Under the pieces are notes generated by a model. The model saw only the letters and a program-made list of their open reading frames with translations. It searched no databases and was not told the origin of the DNA. Shown piece by piece: positions 1 to 14,560 of a DNA stretch of 64,000 nt (its first letter is position 1; each line of letters starts with the position of its first letter). Position numbers and translations under genes: made by a program. The DNA comes from Anastatus disparis (Eukaryota; Arthropoda; Insecta; Hymenoptera; Eupelmidae): NCBI GenBank assembly GCA_017163975.1, contig JAFFSR010000004.1, forward strand, positions 3,224,001 to 3,288,000, read 5' to 3'.

Positions 1-715
1 TTAGTTATTATTAATGTTATTTATTATGAGCAAATGCATAAATAATCAGGTACAAAAAGCTGAGCGCTTGAACGCGCGTAAGTATCTCTCGCGGTAGCGC
101 GCCGCAAGCTCATCCCGCCGCATTAAAAAATTCGTAACTTTTTTGTTTATGAATATTACCAAAATTTTCTTCCAGGAAAAGATACTTTAGACTTTATAGA
201 ATATTCCTTAAAAAAAAAATTTTTTCCTACCTACCCGAGAAGTTTGTTAAATTTTCAATTGTTTATTAAAAAATTAATTTTATAACAACAATTGTAAACA
301 TTTTTATAAAATTTAAATTTCATCTTAAATAGAAGATAGTTTTGTACTTACCCTGAAAATTTCATCAACTTTCATTCAATATTTGCGGAGAAATTGAATT
401 TTGAAAAAAAAACGGCTTTAGACTTCATTTGTTAATAACTTTTTAAAAAATTTAAATTTTTCGAAAATTTTTTAGGACGTTGTTTTTTATCAATACATCT
501 TCGTAATAAAATAATAAAATGATTCGAAAGTGCAATTTCATTTTTAGTGTGCCCAGTTGAGACAGCTTGACTCTTTATAATTAGTTGTAAATTCAAAAGT
601 CAACCAAAAATCATACAAATTGTTCACATAAAATAAAAATACTATGATTTTTATAATATTTCTTTGATTTTTATAACAATAATGGAACCGTGTGTATCTA
701 AGAGTAGAAAATGAT
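1..715. other. AT-rich non-coding stretch
   Basis: I see no gene, RNA gene or clear repeat here. A short GC-richer patch near 60-120 (GCGCG-containing) is the only departure from the AT-rich background. Confidence 0.6.
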
Positions 716-1112
716 TATTTTGAGGTTAGGTTACAATGAAATTATGACCATAATTCGATCAAATCATATGAGATTATATACTGACATAAGTGGCCAATTT
801 CATGTTTGAAAACGTTTAATTGTGTCTCTCAAATAATATTTTTCAATTTTATCAAAAACTGTTTTGATTTTAAGGCGACCTCGGAGTTTAGATAAGGTTT
901 CATTTTGTAGTTTACAAATCACGCTTTTAAAACGTGAGATTTTTCAGATTGTTTAATTTTCCACCATTATTTGAAACCGTAGAATGATGAAAAATGAATA
1001 AAAATGCAAAGAATTTTATGAAGTAAAAGTATGATTTGTAAACTACGAGATGGGATTGTAGCCGAACCTTCGAAGTCGCCTTGAGTCATTTTATACCATT
1101 CTAACCTCAAAA
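716..1112. repeat. Hairpin (MITE-like) inverted repeat
   Basis: Two imperfect inverted arms, 872-921 and 1032-1082, face each other across about 110 bases; both carry the core TAGTTTACAAATCA or its complement. A shorter outer match, ATTTTGAGGTTAG, lies at about 716-728 and inverted at about 1100-1112, so the element may extend to those points. No transposase is encoded. It is probably a non-autonomous foldback or MITE remnant; no target duplication was found. Confidence 0.65.
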
Positions 1113-1149
1113 TTATAACTTTAATATGATTATTCGGCTCTAGTGGTAT

Positions 1150-1252
1150 AAAATACATTACGGAACGGGTGTGTAAAGACTTTTTTACGAAACTCGTTAA
1201 TCTTCTCGTTTCATAAATAAAGCCTTTACACACCCGTTGCATAATATACTTA
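1150..1252. repeat. Short hairpin repeat
   Basis: The arms 1150-1188 and 1213-1252 are inverted copies sharing the 13-base core ACGGGTGTGTAAA or its complement, with a loop of about 24 bases. The size and form match other small hairpins in the window (31.5, 42.1, 44.7, 45.3 kb). No coding potential. Confidence 0.7.
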
Positions 1253-2030
1253 TAAATTATTTCAAATATCAAACATATCCAAAAAAGTAAATACATATAT
1301 TTCAATGAATTCTTGAATTTAAAAACATGGTTACATTTCTAACCTTTTGTTTCCTTACATTTAATATTACATTCACTTTTCTATTTTTTACTCACCTTCA
1401 ATACATCTCTTTGACTATCCCACATTTTATATTTTCTATGCTCTTCTCACTTTCCCGTAAGCCTTTTTGTTTCTGCTTCTTTTCTTTTCATTATTTTTTT
1501 ATGCATAAACACAGTGCTTACGATCATAGCACTACAGACTCTTTGTCTTTAACACACTAGACTGCATCCGAATAAACTTGCATGAGCAAAAGTGTGCACA
1601 AGTATTATACTGGAGCATCTCTCTGGAACTTTTAATTTTCAACGATTTGTACGTGAAAAAAAATTCAGATTTTCCTAACCTATTTTTTTTCTTTTTTTTA
1701 ATATTTATGTATTTACAAAAATGTAAATATATTTAAACTGGTTGATAGTTTTTATTTTAACATTATGTACGCACTAAAACTTATTTTAATTAAAGTCACC
1801 TTTTTTGTAGATTTATGATTGATCTTTTAGCAATGAAATATTTAATGATATATCATCTTGAGTTTACAATACAATTATTTTTAACATAAGTTTTCCAGGG
1901 TTTACAAGTACTCTGACATTTAAGCATTTCAATATGAAAAAATATTTAATAAAAGATAAAGTTTAAGAAATAACAATACAGTCATATAACTAAAATCCTT
2001 CCAACATTAAATCTTAAATTAATACATTCT
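1253..2030. other. AT-rich stretch, no gene seen
   Basis: A 77-codon open frame at 1327-1560 is phenylalanine-rich and follows local T-richness. I see no domain, splice context or codon pattern that supports a gene. Confidence 0.55.
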
Positions 2031-2530
2031 TATGTGTACACACATGAATAAAAGTAAACATAAAAAACCGTACATGTATGGCACTTCAATCATTGCTAAC
2101 TCTTGTGAAGGAAGGGAGCAGAAAAAAAAGAGCGTGTATATCAAACCTTTTACCCTTTTCGCCTCTGATCTTCTTCTCTTGGCTTTTTCATCGTTGTATT
2201 TTTTTTCTTTCTACTCCCGCTCGCTTCTTCTCTCTTTTTTTCTTCTTGTTCGTGTGTTTTCATTGTTATAAGCGAAGTGTGACTTTTGGGCCATTTGGGA
2301 ATATATATATCGCGTCGGCGGTTCATATAAAGTGCATAAGCACACACACCTCTTGTACACATTTTTATATATAAAATGTTCATCGTAGGGTATATAACGT
2401 TTGTGCACTTGTACTAGACGATGATGATTGACTTTATGTGGAGTGTGAATCTTTTGATTTTTTCCGATATTTCTTTTCGAGTCGTTTTTTTTTCATCTTT
2501 TTTTTTATTTATCTTTTGTTTAAAAGCTTT
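2031..2530. other. Purine/pyrimidine-bracketed island
   Basis: GC-richer than its surroundings. A purine-rich run (about 2105-2133) is followed by long C/T-rich runs (about 2160-2250 and 2477-2520). Overlapping short frames here are low-complexity and mutually inconsistent, so none is called. Possible cis-regulatory or nucleosome-depleted DNA; this is inference. Confidence 0.45.
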
Positions 2531-3055
2531 TTTATCGATACATTTTATGCTTTGGTTTAAAAAAAGGATGTTTGTTTAAAAATTACTATTTTTCTTTACA
2601 TCAATCTTCAAGTTGTACGAGAAATTGTTTTAAATTTATTGATGCAAAAGATTAATTATGTAACTAAAATTAATTTAATATACATAAATAATTACGTATA
2701 AATATAAAAAAATAAGTAATAAAATATAATGTCTTTTTTCATGTTCATAAAAAATTTTATATATAATGAAAGCCATGGATCGTTTCAATCAATAAACATA
2801 TAGCTCACACTTACACAATGAATAAAAAGATATATGACTCTTCGCATTCAAGTCTCTATATTAGCTCCTATTAAATATCATCTTCCAATAATACATTAGA
2901 AAAAAAAAGAAATACAATTTTATCAATTTTCAAAGACGTAAGTAGCCATAGTCGTATACGATCCTCGAAAAAAAATTTCGTCCTGTTAAGTTTACGAAAA
3001 ACTTGAAAAATAGAAGGTATCAAATAAATATCATTAAATTCCATCTGAAAAAACA
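2531..3055. other. AT-rich stretch, nothing seen
   Basis: No gene, repeat or regulatory element could be supported. Confidence 0.5.
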
Positions 3056-3600
3056 TATTTAATAAAAGGTAGAAGAAGAAAAAAGGAAGGTATACATTTT
3101 AAGAAGTTTCATTTAGAGAAAATCTGAAGGAGGATTATAAGGCGCTATATATCTCGAATTTCGTTAAAATCTCGACTTCATATTGGTCCACTTTAAGGCC
3201 AATTATCCTTAATACTTTGTTAAAAGCGAAAAATGAAGACGACACCTATACACCTTTAAGAAAAGAAAGGAAGGAAAAAAAAAAGAATAAGATATATCCT
3301 TATCGATCCTTAGAAGGTATAGTTAAGCAAGAAAGTATATCCTCTTGTACATTATATAGAGGGGAGAAAAGATATTGAGTTTACTTGTGTCAAGAAAGTT
3401 TGTCAAGACATTGTGTGGACAATCCCGAGAAGAGTCGAGTTGCACTATAGACTATTACGTTTTTAGCTTTTCTCTTCTATTTCGTAGATCTTTTAATGTC
3501 CGTTATCTTTTTTTTTTAATGCTTTCTTTCTTATACTTACTTTTTCCTTTGATAAACTTTTTATATTAAGTTTTTATAAATGTTTTTTTTGTTGTTTTTC
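3056..3600. other. Purine/pyrimidine-bracketed island
   Basis: A/G-rich tracts at about 3066-3090 and 3258-3290 on the left are followed by C/T-rich tracts at about 3465-3550 on the right. Same arrangement as the islands at 11, 18.6, 20 and 25.3 kb. No credible coding frame. Confidence 0.45.
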
Positions 3601-6600
3601 CGAAAGTTCTAAATAAAGAATCTGGGAAATTAGACCTTGTATGTAAGAAAAATATGTATTAAATGCTTTTTTCAGAATTTTTCGTGTATTTTTAGAGCTA
3701 TTATTAAAAATTAGATCAGCTAGTTTTGAAAAACATTTTATCTGTAATAAATGTATAAAAATATATCAATATGAGCTATTTCATTGCATTCAATTATATA
3801 TTTATAAGGATTGATAATCACAAAACAAAATGTATATACAACAAAAATGTTGATACTTGCACTTATATGTGTTAAATTTGCAATAAATGGATATTTTTAT
3901 AAATTTATTCTTACATTCTCTCATATATGAATAAATTATCAAAAAATTTTCTCATTAATCTCTATCAAAATAAAAAAAAAACTAACATTTATTTACTAAT
4001 AGACAGAAATGAGCTAATGTAATTGAAAAATCAAATATTTTCACATAGGAATCATGTGAATGGCAAACAACTTTTACGTAAAAGGAACTTTATTATATAT
4101 CCCCCTTTTTGGTTGTTATTCCTTTGAGGGATATATCCCTTCTTTATCTTATATGCTCCTTAAAGGTAACACGATCATTTTCACTTTTACTACAACGTCT
4201 TCTAACTTGAGTGTAGGACCACCAGGGCTTCTGAGGATATTGCCGTGACTCTACGCCTTGAATTACCGACTTTAGTCTTTATACATGCGTTAATATGTAT
4301 ATGGAACATTTCACGTCAACTCTCATGGTCAAAAAATAAAAATCGTTGGAAATCTAAATATATGTTCATACATTAAATATTTGAAATATACAAAAAAAAT
4401 TTTTAGAGGCATGGATTAAAAGGGTCAAGAGCTAGGGGTTATAAAATATTTTGATTTTTCCAAATTTTTTATTTAATATAATTCTTAAAGAATTTTTTAT
4501 TTGAAAACGATTAATTTCTGGTAAGATCTTAATAAAATTACAATAGTATAATTACAATATGAAAATTTTTAGGTATTTGATTAGTGAAACATATGATACC
4601 TAAAAACTGTTTAGGTTGATCTGCTTTTTAACAGCATAATTTTTATTTATTTCACAAAGAATGAATAAACTTCAGCGACAGTGAAGGAAATTTTTGAAAA
4701 CTCTTTCATTCGCAAAAACAGCCATTTTTGACTCAATCATAAGATTTATAACTTTTTTCTCTAAAATTAATAGTATTGATTTTTAGAAAAAATATATGAA
4801 AACGTTTTCTATTGGAAATTATACTTTAATTGAATTGTCAAAAATATTATTAAATATAGAAAAAAGTGTGTAATAGAAAGGGTTCAGCTTTGTGAGAAAA
4901 TAATAATAGAAATCTGAGCTTGATTAACTTGACTTAAAAATTCCCCAACCTTATTAGCTCTTGAAGCAATACTTTAATTTATAAAATTTCATTGTAAGAA
5001 ACGTACGACCGCAATTAAATTAACTGCTTATCCCCAAATTATGCGTTAAAAACGATAAGTATAAGATCGATCCCTCCCTTGAGATTAAAACAATTTTCTG
5101 TTGATGAGCTTAACGTTAAAATATTAAGGAACAAAACACGTAAGGTTACAAAAAGATATACACAATTATCGTATAATCAAAGGCACGCAATATAAAAAGC
5201 AAAAATATATAACGCACCACACATACCGAAGTTAATCGAATTAACTCCAAAAGTTTAGTAATTTTTTATTTTCGCGTTGAAAGAGGAAGAAAATACATAT
5301 AAAACCTAATAGTTGAAATAAGAAGCGTCATGTCTCAATTAACTCAACGCGCAAAGCTTAATAGCCGAATCGCATGACATAGACCACCCCTTTTTTCAAA
5401 TTAACTCTCTTGAAGTGTGTTACTGTAGATGTGTACGAGTGTATATATAATAATACATTTTCTTTTTTCCAATTTTACGATATCACAGTTCCTTTTATTT
5501 CAGTTCACTGATGCTTATTTTTATTAATTATTATAATAATACTTTTTATGCTGTGGTAAAAAATTCCAATAGTTTATATTAATGGAGTGCTTGTTCAATT
5601 TGAAAAAAAAGTTAAAAAAGAAATATTTTAAACACTATATTGTTATTTTAAATTAATTTTACTTTAAAATTAATGGATTGATTTAATTTTCATTTTAAAA
5701 AGTGTACATATTTATTAATAAAAAATTCAATAGTTATAAAATTTTGTTAAAAAAACATTGACTTAATAAAGTAACGATGTTTTTACATTATTTATTAATT
5801 TGGTTTCACGGATTAAAAATTTAAAATTTAATAAAATAAGCTATTATAATTTTAATTTAAAACTCCCTCCTCCAAAAATTTTGTAATTTTCGTCGCTAAA
5901 ATAAATGTAGCCATTGAATTATATCAGCATATCAATAAATTACTGTATTTAACATTTTATTAAATATTATTAATTGATGTTTTATATCCAAGCAGGATTA
6001 TATAACGAAGTACGTTAAAATAAAGCCCATCAATTCTGCATTGTAGATAAAATATCGACATTAATGCCTTTTATATATAATTTTTTTTTTTAATGAATAA
6101 ATTGAATGATTAATTATATTTAAAAATATTATGACACTTATATTTTATATTATAAAAAATAAACAAGCATACAGCATCAGCATGGTAAAACTTTTAAAGT
6201 TATTTTAATAATTCATTCATTTCTGATTATTTAATGTATTATATTATTTATTCTTTTCAAGATTTTGGATCAAATTTAAAACAATTTTTTGTTGCTTCAA
6301 TCCACTTTTGAATATGATTTTAAGGTAATTAGATACGTTATACAGAAGATAGCGATAAAAATATAGATTTTATTCTTTTAAAAGATTAAATATTGAAAAC
6401 CATGAAAATTATGTTCTAAAGTTTTTATTTAAATTAACTATTATTTTATATATTTATCTTTTTAAAAATATTCAACAATTTTCATAAAAGTATAATAATT
6501 ATGCAAAAAATTAATTTTGATAAGGATACAATGATTATCAAAAAACGAATCAGTTAAACATCTTTAAAAAAAATGACTAAATTTAATTAAAAATATTTTT

Positions 6601-6640
6601 AGTACTCTATACCTCATCCCAAAATCAAACAGTCATTAAA
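3601..6640. other. AT-rich desert with two weak islands
   Basis: Mostly AT-rich and featureless. A small patch at about 4060-4330 has an imperfect palindrome around ATATATCCC / GGGATATAT. A second patch at about 5100-5470 has higher CpG content, including repeated AACTCAACGCGC-like text. No gene could be supported. Confidence 0.5.
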
Positions 6641-7080
6641 AATATTCATAACTTAAAAGCACACCTAACCCGTCATTTCCTTATCTCCCTTATTTGAAAA
6701 AACTAAAACAAAAAAGAGAGTAACAGAAAACAAGCATCATCAACTTCTTTTTTTTTACACGCAATCTCGTTTATATTATCAACGTATATAAGCGACAAAC
6801 GATCTAAAACCACACCCCTTTTTAACCTTGACAGCACTTTATACAACAGCGCGCATATACGAACACATAGATAAATTCTAGAAACGAATTAATCGGTTAA
6901 TTAAATTTTACGTTCTCTCCTTTTTTTTCTCTCTCTTTTTGATATAATCGGTTGTAAAGGCGCGGTAAATTATATACAAAAATTTAATGTCCCAGATGAC
7001 GCTAAGTAGTATAACGCAGATGACGCGAACTGCTCTTTCACTTATTTTACTCAATACTAATGGGGGTGTATATTCGATTT
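6641..7080. other. Purine/pyrimidine-bracketed island
   Basis: An A/G run near 6700-6730 and C/T runs near 6745-6760 and 6915-6945 bracket CpG-containing DNA. It includes TAATCGGTTAATTAAA, an AT-hook or homeodomain-like text that is too common to call as a site. Confidence 0.4.
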
Positions 7081-8690
7081 TTATTAAATATTATTTTTAG
7101 AGGGGCGAGACTTGAAGATTTTATTTGATAATTAATAATTTGTTTTTCGTAAAAGGATATATAATTATCATTGGATTCTAGTCATTTTTAAATTTATTCG
7201 ATGAGATACTTAAGTTTTTATGTTCTAATTGAGTAAAAGTGACGATGTTATGAATTGTATTAGGTGAATGAAAACTATAGTGATTAAACTATTCGGACGT
7301 AATACTCTAATGATTCTACATAATTTTATTGACATTATTAAAATTATATTCATACTTCAATAATTCAACTTGAATAATAAAAATTTATATTCTACAAAAA
7401 AATGAAGCATTATTAAAAAAATAATGTTTAAATATTTTTATTGAAAAATAAACAAAACGTCTGTAATTATTGTTCGCGATAAATTAAATAATAAAATTCT
7501 TTCATGAATTCGCGTGGCGTAACAAAGCAACGAAAAAAAAAAGAGAATAAATAAAATTATTCTTTTATATTGTATTTAAATCTGTTATAATAGATATAAT
7601 AAATGAACAGTTTTATTACGCATTAAACTTTACCTACCATTTTACTTTTTAATTAAAGGCAGCGATAGAAAGCGCGTATGTGAAATGATATGAAAAAATA
7701 ATATAAAATAAATAATGAAAATGATGTAGGATTAATTTATAAATTGATTAAGTATTTTTAAATGTTACCGGATAAAATTAAAACGGAGATAATATATTTT
7801 ATTTATACACATCGTGAACAATAAAAAATGATAAAAATAACGTTAATTTAATTACATTTTTAGACTCGTTCATGCTGATGCGCGTTTAATACGATTTCGT
7901 ATTCATCGTTATTACTTGACGAAGACTAAAAAAAAAAGAAGATATGTTTATCAGCTGAATCTAGAGAATTAATTTAAGTAATTGTACGCGTCTCTAAGGA
8001 GGAATAAGTTTTAATTTAATTTTTATAGTACAATGTTAAGTGGCTCTCGTAAATTCTATTTGTAATGTAAATTATATTCTTATTTTATTTATTTCTTTTG
8101 TATGCTTAATATATGAATGAATTTGTTAAATTTTCTTATGAAATTTCTGTTACTACTTTCATTAAAATAATTTTCTATAATCTAATAATTTTTGTAATTA
8201 ATCAAAATGCATCGCACTCTAAATTAGATAAAACAATAATTTATTATTCTTTGTTAAAGAAATTGAAAAAATTTAAAGAACGATTTCCACAAAACTTTTT
8301 TCTCCAAGAAAGCGATAAGTTTTCACTAAGAATGAAAATAACTCTAACCACGGGAGACTTTATACATTTTTAGAGGATTCTAAATTAATCCAATGCAGAT
8401 CTGGAAAAAAAAATAATAAATCTATAATAAATTAGATAAGTATTTATCTAAGGTGTGTCATTTATATCTACGCATTCTCTTAAAAATTATTTTCAGATTA
8501 AATTTAACCCTAATCCGTTTATAATTACATTTCACACTCGTTAATTAAAAAAAATTAATAAAAACGGACCTCGCAATCAACGAAACGCCAGTTTTAACAA
8601 ATCCTTAATTAACGATTCATCACAAGATAAGAAAAAAGTCATCCATTCCATAAATTCGTTAGAATCTTTGCCAGCGAAACTTTGCAAGTG
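7081..8690. other. AT-rich stretch, no gene supported
   Basis: An 86-codon frame at 8113-8373 is open, but it has no recognisable domain and lies in AT-rich sequence where such frames occur by chance. Short A/G runs occur at about 7532-7550 and 7927-7945. Nothing else is seen. Confidence 0.5.
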
Positions 8691-10376
8691 TAATTTTAAA
8701 TCTTTCTCTCGCTCTTACGTACACACACACACTGTCCTTTAAAACCCATCGTTAATTTAACATGCCTCAAAGCTAATTTATATATCGTTACTTCTAACGT
8801 CCATTATCACTCTTAGGTTCCATAGTGTCCTTCTCGACAAACAATTACCTTAATGGAATATAATTTTTCGTGTAAAAAAACGAGTGAGCAAGAGAGAGAG
8901 CGTGCGAGTGAAATGGAGAGAAGAAGCGTTCTATCGTATATGCGTAAACGTACGTTTAAAGGAAAAGATTGTACACGTCTATATAGGGTACACGTATATA
9001 GAGGGGAGAGAAAGGAGAATGTAAAAGGTTTTTGCGCGCGCAAAGGCCACACCCCTGGAATAGTGGGAAACTGAACGAATGAACGCGTTTCGTAAAGCCA
9101 GCCTTTTCCTCTATATATGCACGTATATTTATGTATATGTTGAGGGTATATACGTATATAGACATACAAAACATATACATGGCAAAGACCACCCCTCTTA
9201 AAGGGATGAAAGTTGAGGAAGGGGGCGCCAATTCTCAAGTGCAACAATTTCATATGCGGGATACCTTATATACTATATACGTTTATTCTCTACTATTACT
9301 CTATAACTTTCTTTCTCGCTCACGCATATGTACACGTGTGCGTGCGTATGTGTGTACTTATGTAAGGATGTGTGTGGGTACATACAATAACTGTCTCTTT
9401 TCTCTTCTCGTGTTTTAACGTAACGTACACGAGAAATTACTTCACATTTAATCACGGTTATTCTAAGTTTACTTACTTTAAGACGAATCTACACACGCAT
9501 ACTCGGGCACCCAATGCATATTTATACACATACACACCTGAATATCGTGTAGTTCGTACACAGATTAACTACGGCATATATACATTTACATGTATTAAAT
9601 CTACATAGGTGTAAATTTAATATAAATAACATATATTTTAAATAGCATATATTTAATACACACCCATTTTAAAGCCTTTTAAATAAATTTACACGTATGT
9701 AGATATCCACACACAAACATACACGCACACAGACTTTCAAATTCATATACAGAGAAACTTAAGTACACAGACACGCGTGTGTGCATCTACGTTCAAACAT
9801 TGACAAAAATCACACATATGTAAAACAAAAAGTGCTCTCGAAGAGAGGTCTGTGCACTTGAGCACATAAACTTCCGTGCCTCGTTTCCGTGCAGATAAGT
9901 AGACGTGTGCACGCTTATACACATACACACAGAGAAAACGTATATAACGCGAGCTCGGTTTATCTCTTTCGTTGTATAGTTTAATCACTCTCTTTTTTTT
10001 CCTTTTAAACATTCCTTTTTTTTCTCTCTTATTTTCTATCTCGTACTTACTCTCACATTCTACTCTATATATATTGTCTCTTTATACTGTTTTTAATATA
10101 ACAGTCGCTTATCTAGTGGCGATCTAGAAACGCTCGAGTAGAAAAGTGCTCTTTGATTCGAGTTTATACGTATACGTATATATCTACACGAATACGAGGG
10201 TGTGTTTTCTATATGTTGTTAGAGCTCTCTTCTGCAAGTCCATTAAAATAATAAGTGTTAACTTTGACGAGCTTCTCTACCCCGTTCTTTTTCTCTTTCT
10301 CTCTCTTTCTGAAAACGTAATTGCTCGTGAGTAAAAGAAGTCTAGTTATTTCTTCTTTCTTTCTTTCTTTTTTTTT
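8691..10376. other. Long simple-sequence island
   Basis: The largest island of the desert. A/G-rich tracts lie on the left (about 8873-8930), CA/TG dinucleotide-rich and TACGTATA-like alternating sequence in the middle (about 9110-9950), and C/T-rich tracts on the right (about 9985-10045, 10285-10310, 10355-10376). Alternating purine-pyrimidine sequence can adopt non-B DNA, and it explains the overlapping short open frames, which are not called. Confidence 0.5.
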
Positions 10377-11009
10377 AAATGTCTGATTATTTTTAACATG
10401 ATTTTTACATTAGGAAATTAAAAAAGAAAAATACAGTTGACAAACTCAATTGGATTTTTTAAAAATAATATTCGCTTGTGCTTTGTTCGAAGCAATTAGT
10501 TCTTTACAGTTAATAAATAATTTATTTACGGAATTTTAGTATTTAAATTTAAAAAAAAAATTAATTTAATCTTTTGAATAATTTTGTTTGTATAAGCTAA
10601 ATTAATGTTAATCAAATATTTGGATTCATTAAATACATTTATGATTTTTGGTATCGAATTGCATTATTCTGATAATGATATTTTCTATAATTATAATATG
10701 CTTATTTATAACGCAATAATTATAACTTCTTGCTATAATTTTATCTTCCGTAATTTGTTAATCAATCAAATGTATTTTATTTATTTTCGATATATCGCAA
10801 AACTTGATGAAATTTAATCAACATATTCAATTAGTTTAACACGCAAAACTTATCATATACTAAAATATTAGAATCAAAACAATATAAAAAAAAAATTAGA
10901 TTTATCAAATTTTTCATAAATTTCACATCTCTTGTACATCAAAAACCAATCAACAATTAATCAATCAAGTAACCACCTTCAACTTTAAAATCTACACTTC
11001 AATCATCGC
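10377..11009. other. AT-rich stretch, nothing seen
   Basis: No gene or repeat could be supported. Confidence 0.5.
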
Positions 11010-11475
11010 AGGCCACCAACGATTACAAAGCAAAAGAGAGAAAAAAAAGAAAGAAAGAAGAGAATAAAGAGAGAAAAAAAAGGGAAATCAACGATTGTGT
11101 ACTTGCCTTCCTTTTGACTGACACGTATATAAACCCAAATAATAGCGAGACATATAAGCGACTAGGCATTAAAGAATCTAACTCTTACACATGCTACCCA
11201 AAAAAAAAGAAAGCGTCAGATTGAAATCTGCTGTGTATATACATATACGTACGTAAGCAAAGTGTGCAAAAAGAAAAAAAAATAAGGGAGAATCTCGTAG
11301 TAGTAGTAAAACTTGTCTGGCATAAAAGAGGCAAGCAAAGAACTTACCTTCTTTTCTTCTCAGATTTTTTTTTCTTTTTTAATCTAGCAATGATTCGTAC
11401 TCTGCACCCTCGTTCCCCCTTTTCTTCCATGATTTTATATATACAGCGCTTTTTAGATGCACGAAATTAAATGAG
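11010..11475. other. Purine/pyrimidine-bracketed island
   Basis: A clear example of the pattern: a nearly pure A/G tract of about 50 bases at 11035-11090, about 250 bases of mixed CpG-containing sequence, then a C/T tract at about 11348-11382. No gene is supported. Confidence 0.5.
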
Positions 11476-13745
11476 TATACCGAATTGACAAATTGTTGTG
11501 ATTACTTTGGGCGACTGATAAAATTACTTGGTAGTTTAGATAGTGGACTTTTTTCTGTATATTTTCTGTTTATATTGTAGTTATTTTATTAATTTGTTAT
11601 TGTTATTGAATGGCTAGTTGAAACTCAATTGACGAAATTGAGTTTGTATGTTCAAACTTTATCGTTTGCACTAAACCTTAATCTAAAAGGTTTGATGTTA
11701 TTTTTATTTATTGAAAACAAATGAATTCTTTAAATGAATTTTTCTTTTAGATTTTAGTCGTAACATATGGATTTCTAAAATAAATGTATTTATACATTAA
11801 GTACATGATACTTGACATTGTATAATAAAATGAAATTTAATAAAATTTAAATCTGAAAACGATAGTTCTTGATTATTTAGATTTGATTTGAAAAATAAAA
11901 TGTTTACATGTAAAAAAAACCTTTAAAATTAATAGTAAATAATTTAAACATTTGTTCTGTAAACAAATGTTCTATGCGATATACGTGAATTTGTTTGAAA
12001 TTGCTTGTTTAAGTGAAACGTTTTACAAATAAAAACGCTAACAATATTTTTTTTGTTTCAAATGCTTGACGTTTCGATCATTTTAAAGTTTTGTTTAAAT
12101 TGTCGCGGTTAAAACATTTTAGTGCATTTAAATTGATATATTTTTTTTTTCTAATACATTTCATAGCGATTTGTTTAAATAAACATTTGATCAAAAGCAA
12201 ATAAAATCTATTAATCGAATCAGTTATTGCAGGATTATTTATACATGAAAATCCAAAACAACTTTGTTTTTCTTTTTTACAAATAATTTACACTCTATTT
12301 AAATCAATTAATTTAATTGTATTATTATTAACTTTTTTAATTAATTTATCTATCTTGAATTTTCTCAAAAAATTTTCAATTTCCTCCAAAAGCTTTTTCT
12401 CCAGCTTAAAAATAAAATGGTCCGACAAAGCACTGACCGATTCTACTTAAATTTAAATCCTTAGTATCCGCTCAGTTTGAGCGCTTTTAATTTATACGAA
12501 TTTTCCATTATAGAAAGAGAAACCTTACATAAACTAAAACGTTCTTTCTCCAAAAAGAAAATAAAATCTATCTCCAACAAAGAGTTCAAAGATAACTTCT
12601 TTACCTTCCCCATTTTCTACTAGCAGTTCTTTCCATGTGAATTGGAAAATAAAATCTGAAATTTTTTTTCCAATCTATATGGTTGGTTTGAATCTATAAA
12701 ATTGAGTAGTTGGATTGATTGCAGGAGCAAGAAGTGATTGAAATAATTATATTGAGGAATTGAGTAAATTTAAATAATAAGAGTTTGAAAATTTGCAAAA
12801 TTTAGATTTGTTTAATTTTATTCATTTTGATGACATATACATTTTAATATTTAATAACATCAAAAGTAAAAAAAATTATGAAAATATTCACTATTATTTT
12901 TAATTGTTTAATAAATAAAAAAAAATGTATTTATTTTTATTTTATCTCAAGAATGTATAGAATGCGCACTGGACGATATATCGACAATATGTTAACAAAA
13001 TTTTTATCTACGCAAATTTTTATAAATTATTTTATAAATTTGTTCGGAAAATATTTTCTTATTTATTAAATAATAAAATTATAATTTTCTGAGATAAAGT
13101 AATTTATATTAAAACTTATGTTTTTTTTTTATTAAACGACAAATACTTTAACGAAGAAATGTTCAGAAAAATTATCTCTAAAATGTATTTTTTAGATTTT
13201 TTAACAAGCATTCATATAGTAATGACATTTTAAATCCAAGTATTCCTTTAAAAAAATAAATTGCACTAAAGTTCATGTCAAGAAAAATAATAAAATGTGT
13301 TCTGCAGCTACGACATCATAAATTGTATACGAAACAAAATAATCATTCGAGAAGTCTTAAAAATCCTTTAAAATGAGCTTTACTAACTCCTTTACGACGA
13401 GTCCAAGCTGAGGTATAAAACTTTAAAACTTCTGATGATTTTTGTCATGAAGTGGCAAAACCTACTGAGCGGCAGTGTATATTAAAATAATCATTATGTT
13501 ATATAAAAGTGCATGTTAACATTATCAAAATGTTTCAAAACAAAATCATACACGTTAAATGTAATAAATGGATTATAATTAATTAAAAATATAAAATTTC
13601 AGCGGAAATTTTCACAAAATGAGTGATACGAATAATGTTTTAACATTATATTAAAAATAAAATACAAGCATCATTAAAAATTTGCTCGCACAACAACCGT
13701 ATTTTTAATAATATTCATTAATCAAAAACATCATCGTAATCAATT
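11476..13745. other. AT-rich desert, nothing seen
   Basis: No gene, RNA or repeat could be supported. Open frames are short and without domains. Confidence 0.5.
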
Positions 13746-14560
13746 TTACTTTTAAACATTGATCCGAAGGAGAAAAAAAAACATATCATATCTTCCGATA
13801 TCGAAACCAACACCGACGAATAAAAAAAAAAACTTTCTATTCCTGTAGCATGGCACCCTTTGCCTTACACCTCCGCGCACTCGAAAAGACCTTTTTCCAA
13901 AAATTTCCAGCTTTTTTTTCCGTTCAAACTATAAAAAAGAGGAAGCTTCGTAAAAAAATACTTTTTTCCATACTTCACCCCATCTCTCCTCCCGCCCCCT
14001 TGGCCCACCATTCTATAAAGGAAAAAAATGAAATAAAAGAACTAAACCGAAAAACCCTCGGCAACATTACAGCTATGATTGACTCATATACCATACATAC
14101 ACCTATATACATATACGTATTGTCCTCCTCCTCAAAAAAAAAGAAAGAAGAGACAAAGAGAGATGGAAAACCGTTAACACGGAGGGACCTGTCAAGAATG
14201 AATAGATGGATGGACCATACATACATATATGTATACGTATATATAGAAATATAAAAAAAAAAAGAAAAAGGGAATATATACGTTTGATATGCCTTTGAGC
14301 GTATACGTTATGTGCGTATATATATGCGTGTTTTGCTTTCTCTCTTCTTGCCCAGATTAATTAACGAAGCGCCTAACTGCGTATATGTGTGTTATATAGC
14401 CCGAGGGGGGGTTAGAAAAGGGATTAAGCAGCGGTGATTTTCGCGTGGTACAATGTTATAAAGCTTGACGACCGTTGAAGGTAGATATGTAATAGTGAAA
14501 GGTCTTGTTTTGTAGGTGACAATTTTTTTTCTTCTTCATTATTATTTTTTTTTTAAGAAG
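13746..14560. other. Compound simple-sequence island
   Basis: A/G tracts occur at about 13769-13781, 14133-14165 and 14253-14272, with TACGTATA-type alternating sequence at 14095-14320 and a T/C tract at 14522-14560. A 134-codon frame (13850-14254) is composed of low-complexity segments and is not called a gene. Confidence 0.45.

Noticed and set aside
8813..9253. 146-codon minus-strand open frame
   Set aside because: It lies in CA/TG and TACGTATA-rich simple sequence, has no domain, and overlaps other equally open frames on both strands.
13850..14254. 134-codon plus-strand open frame
   Set aside because: Composed of A/G-rich and TATACGTATA-like low-complexity tracts; no family motif or splice context.
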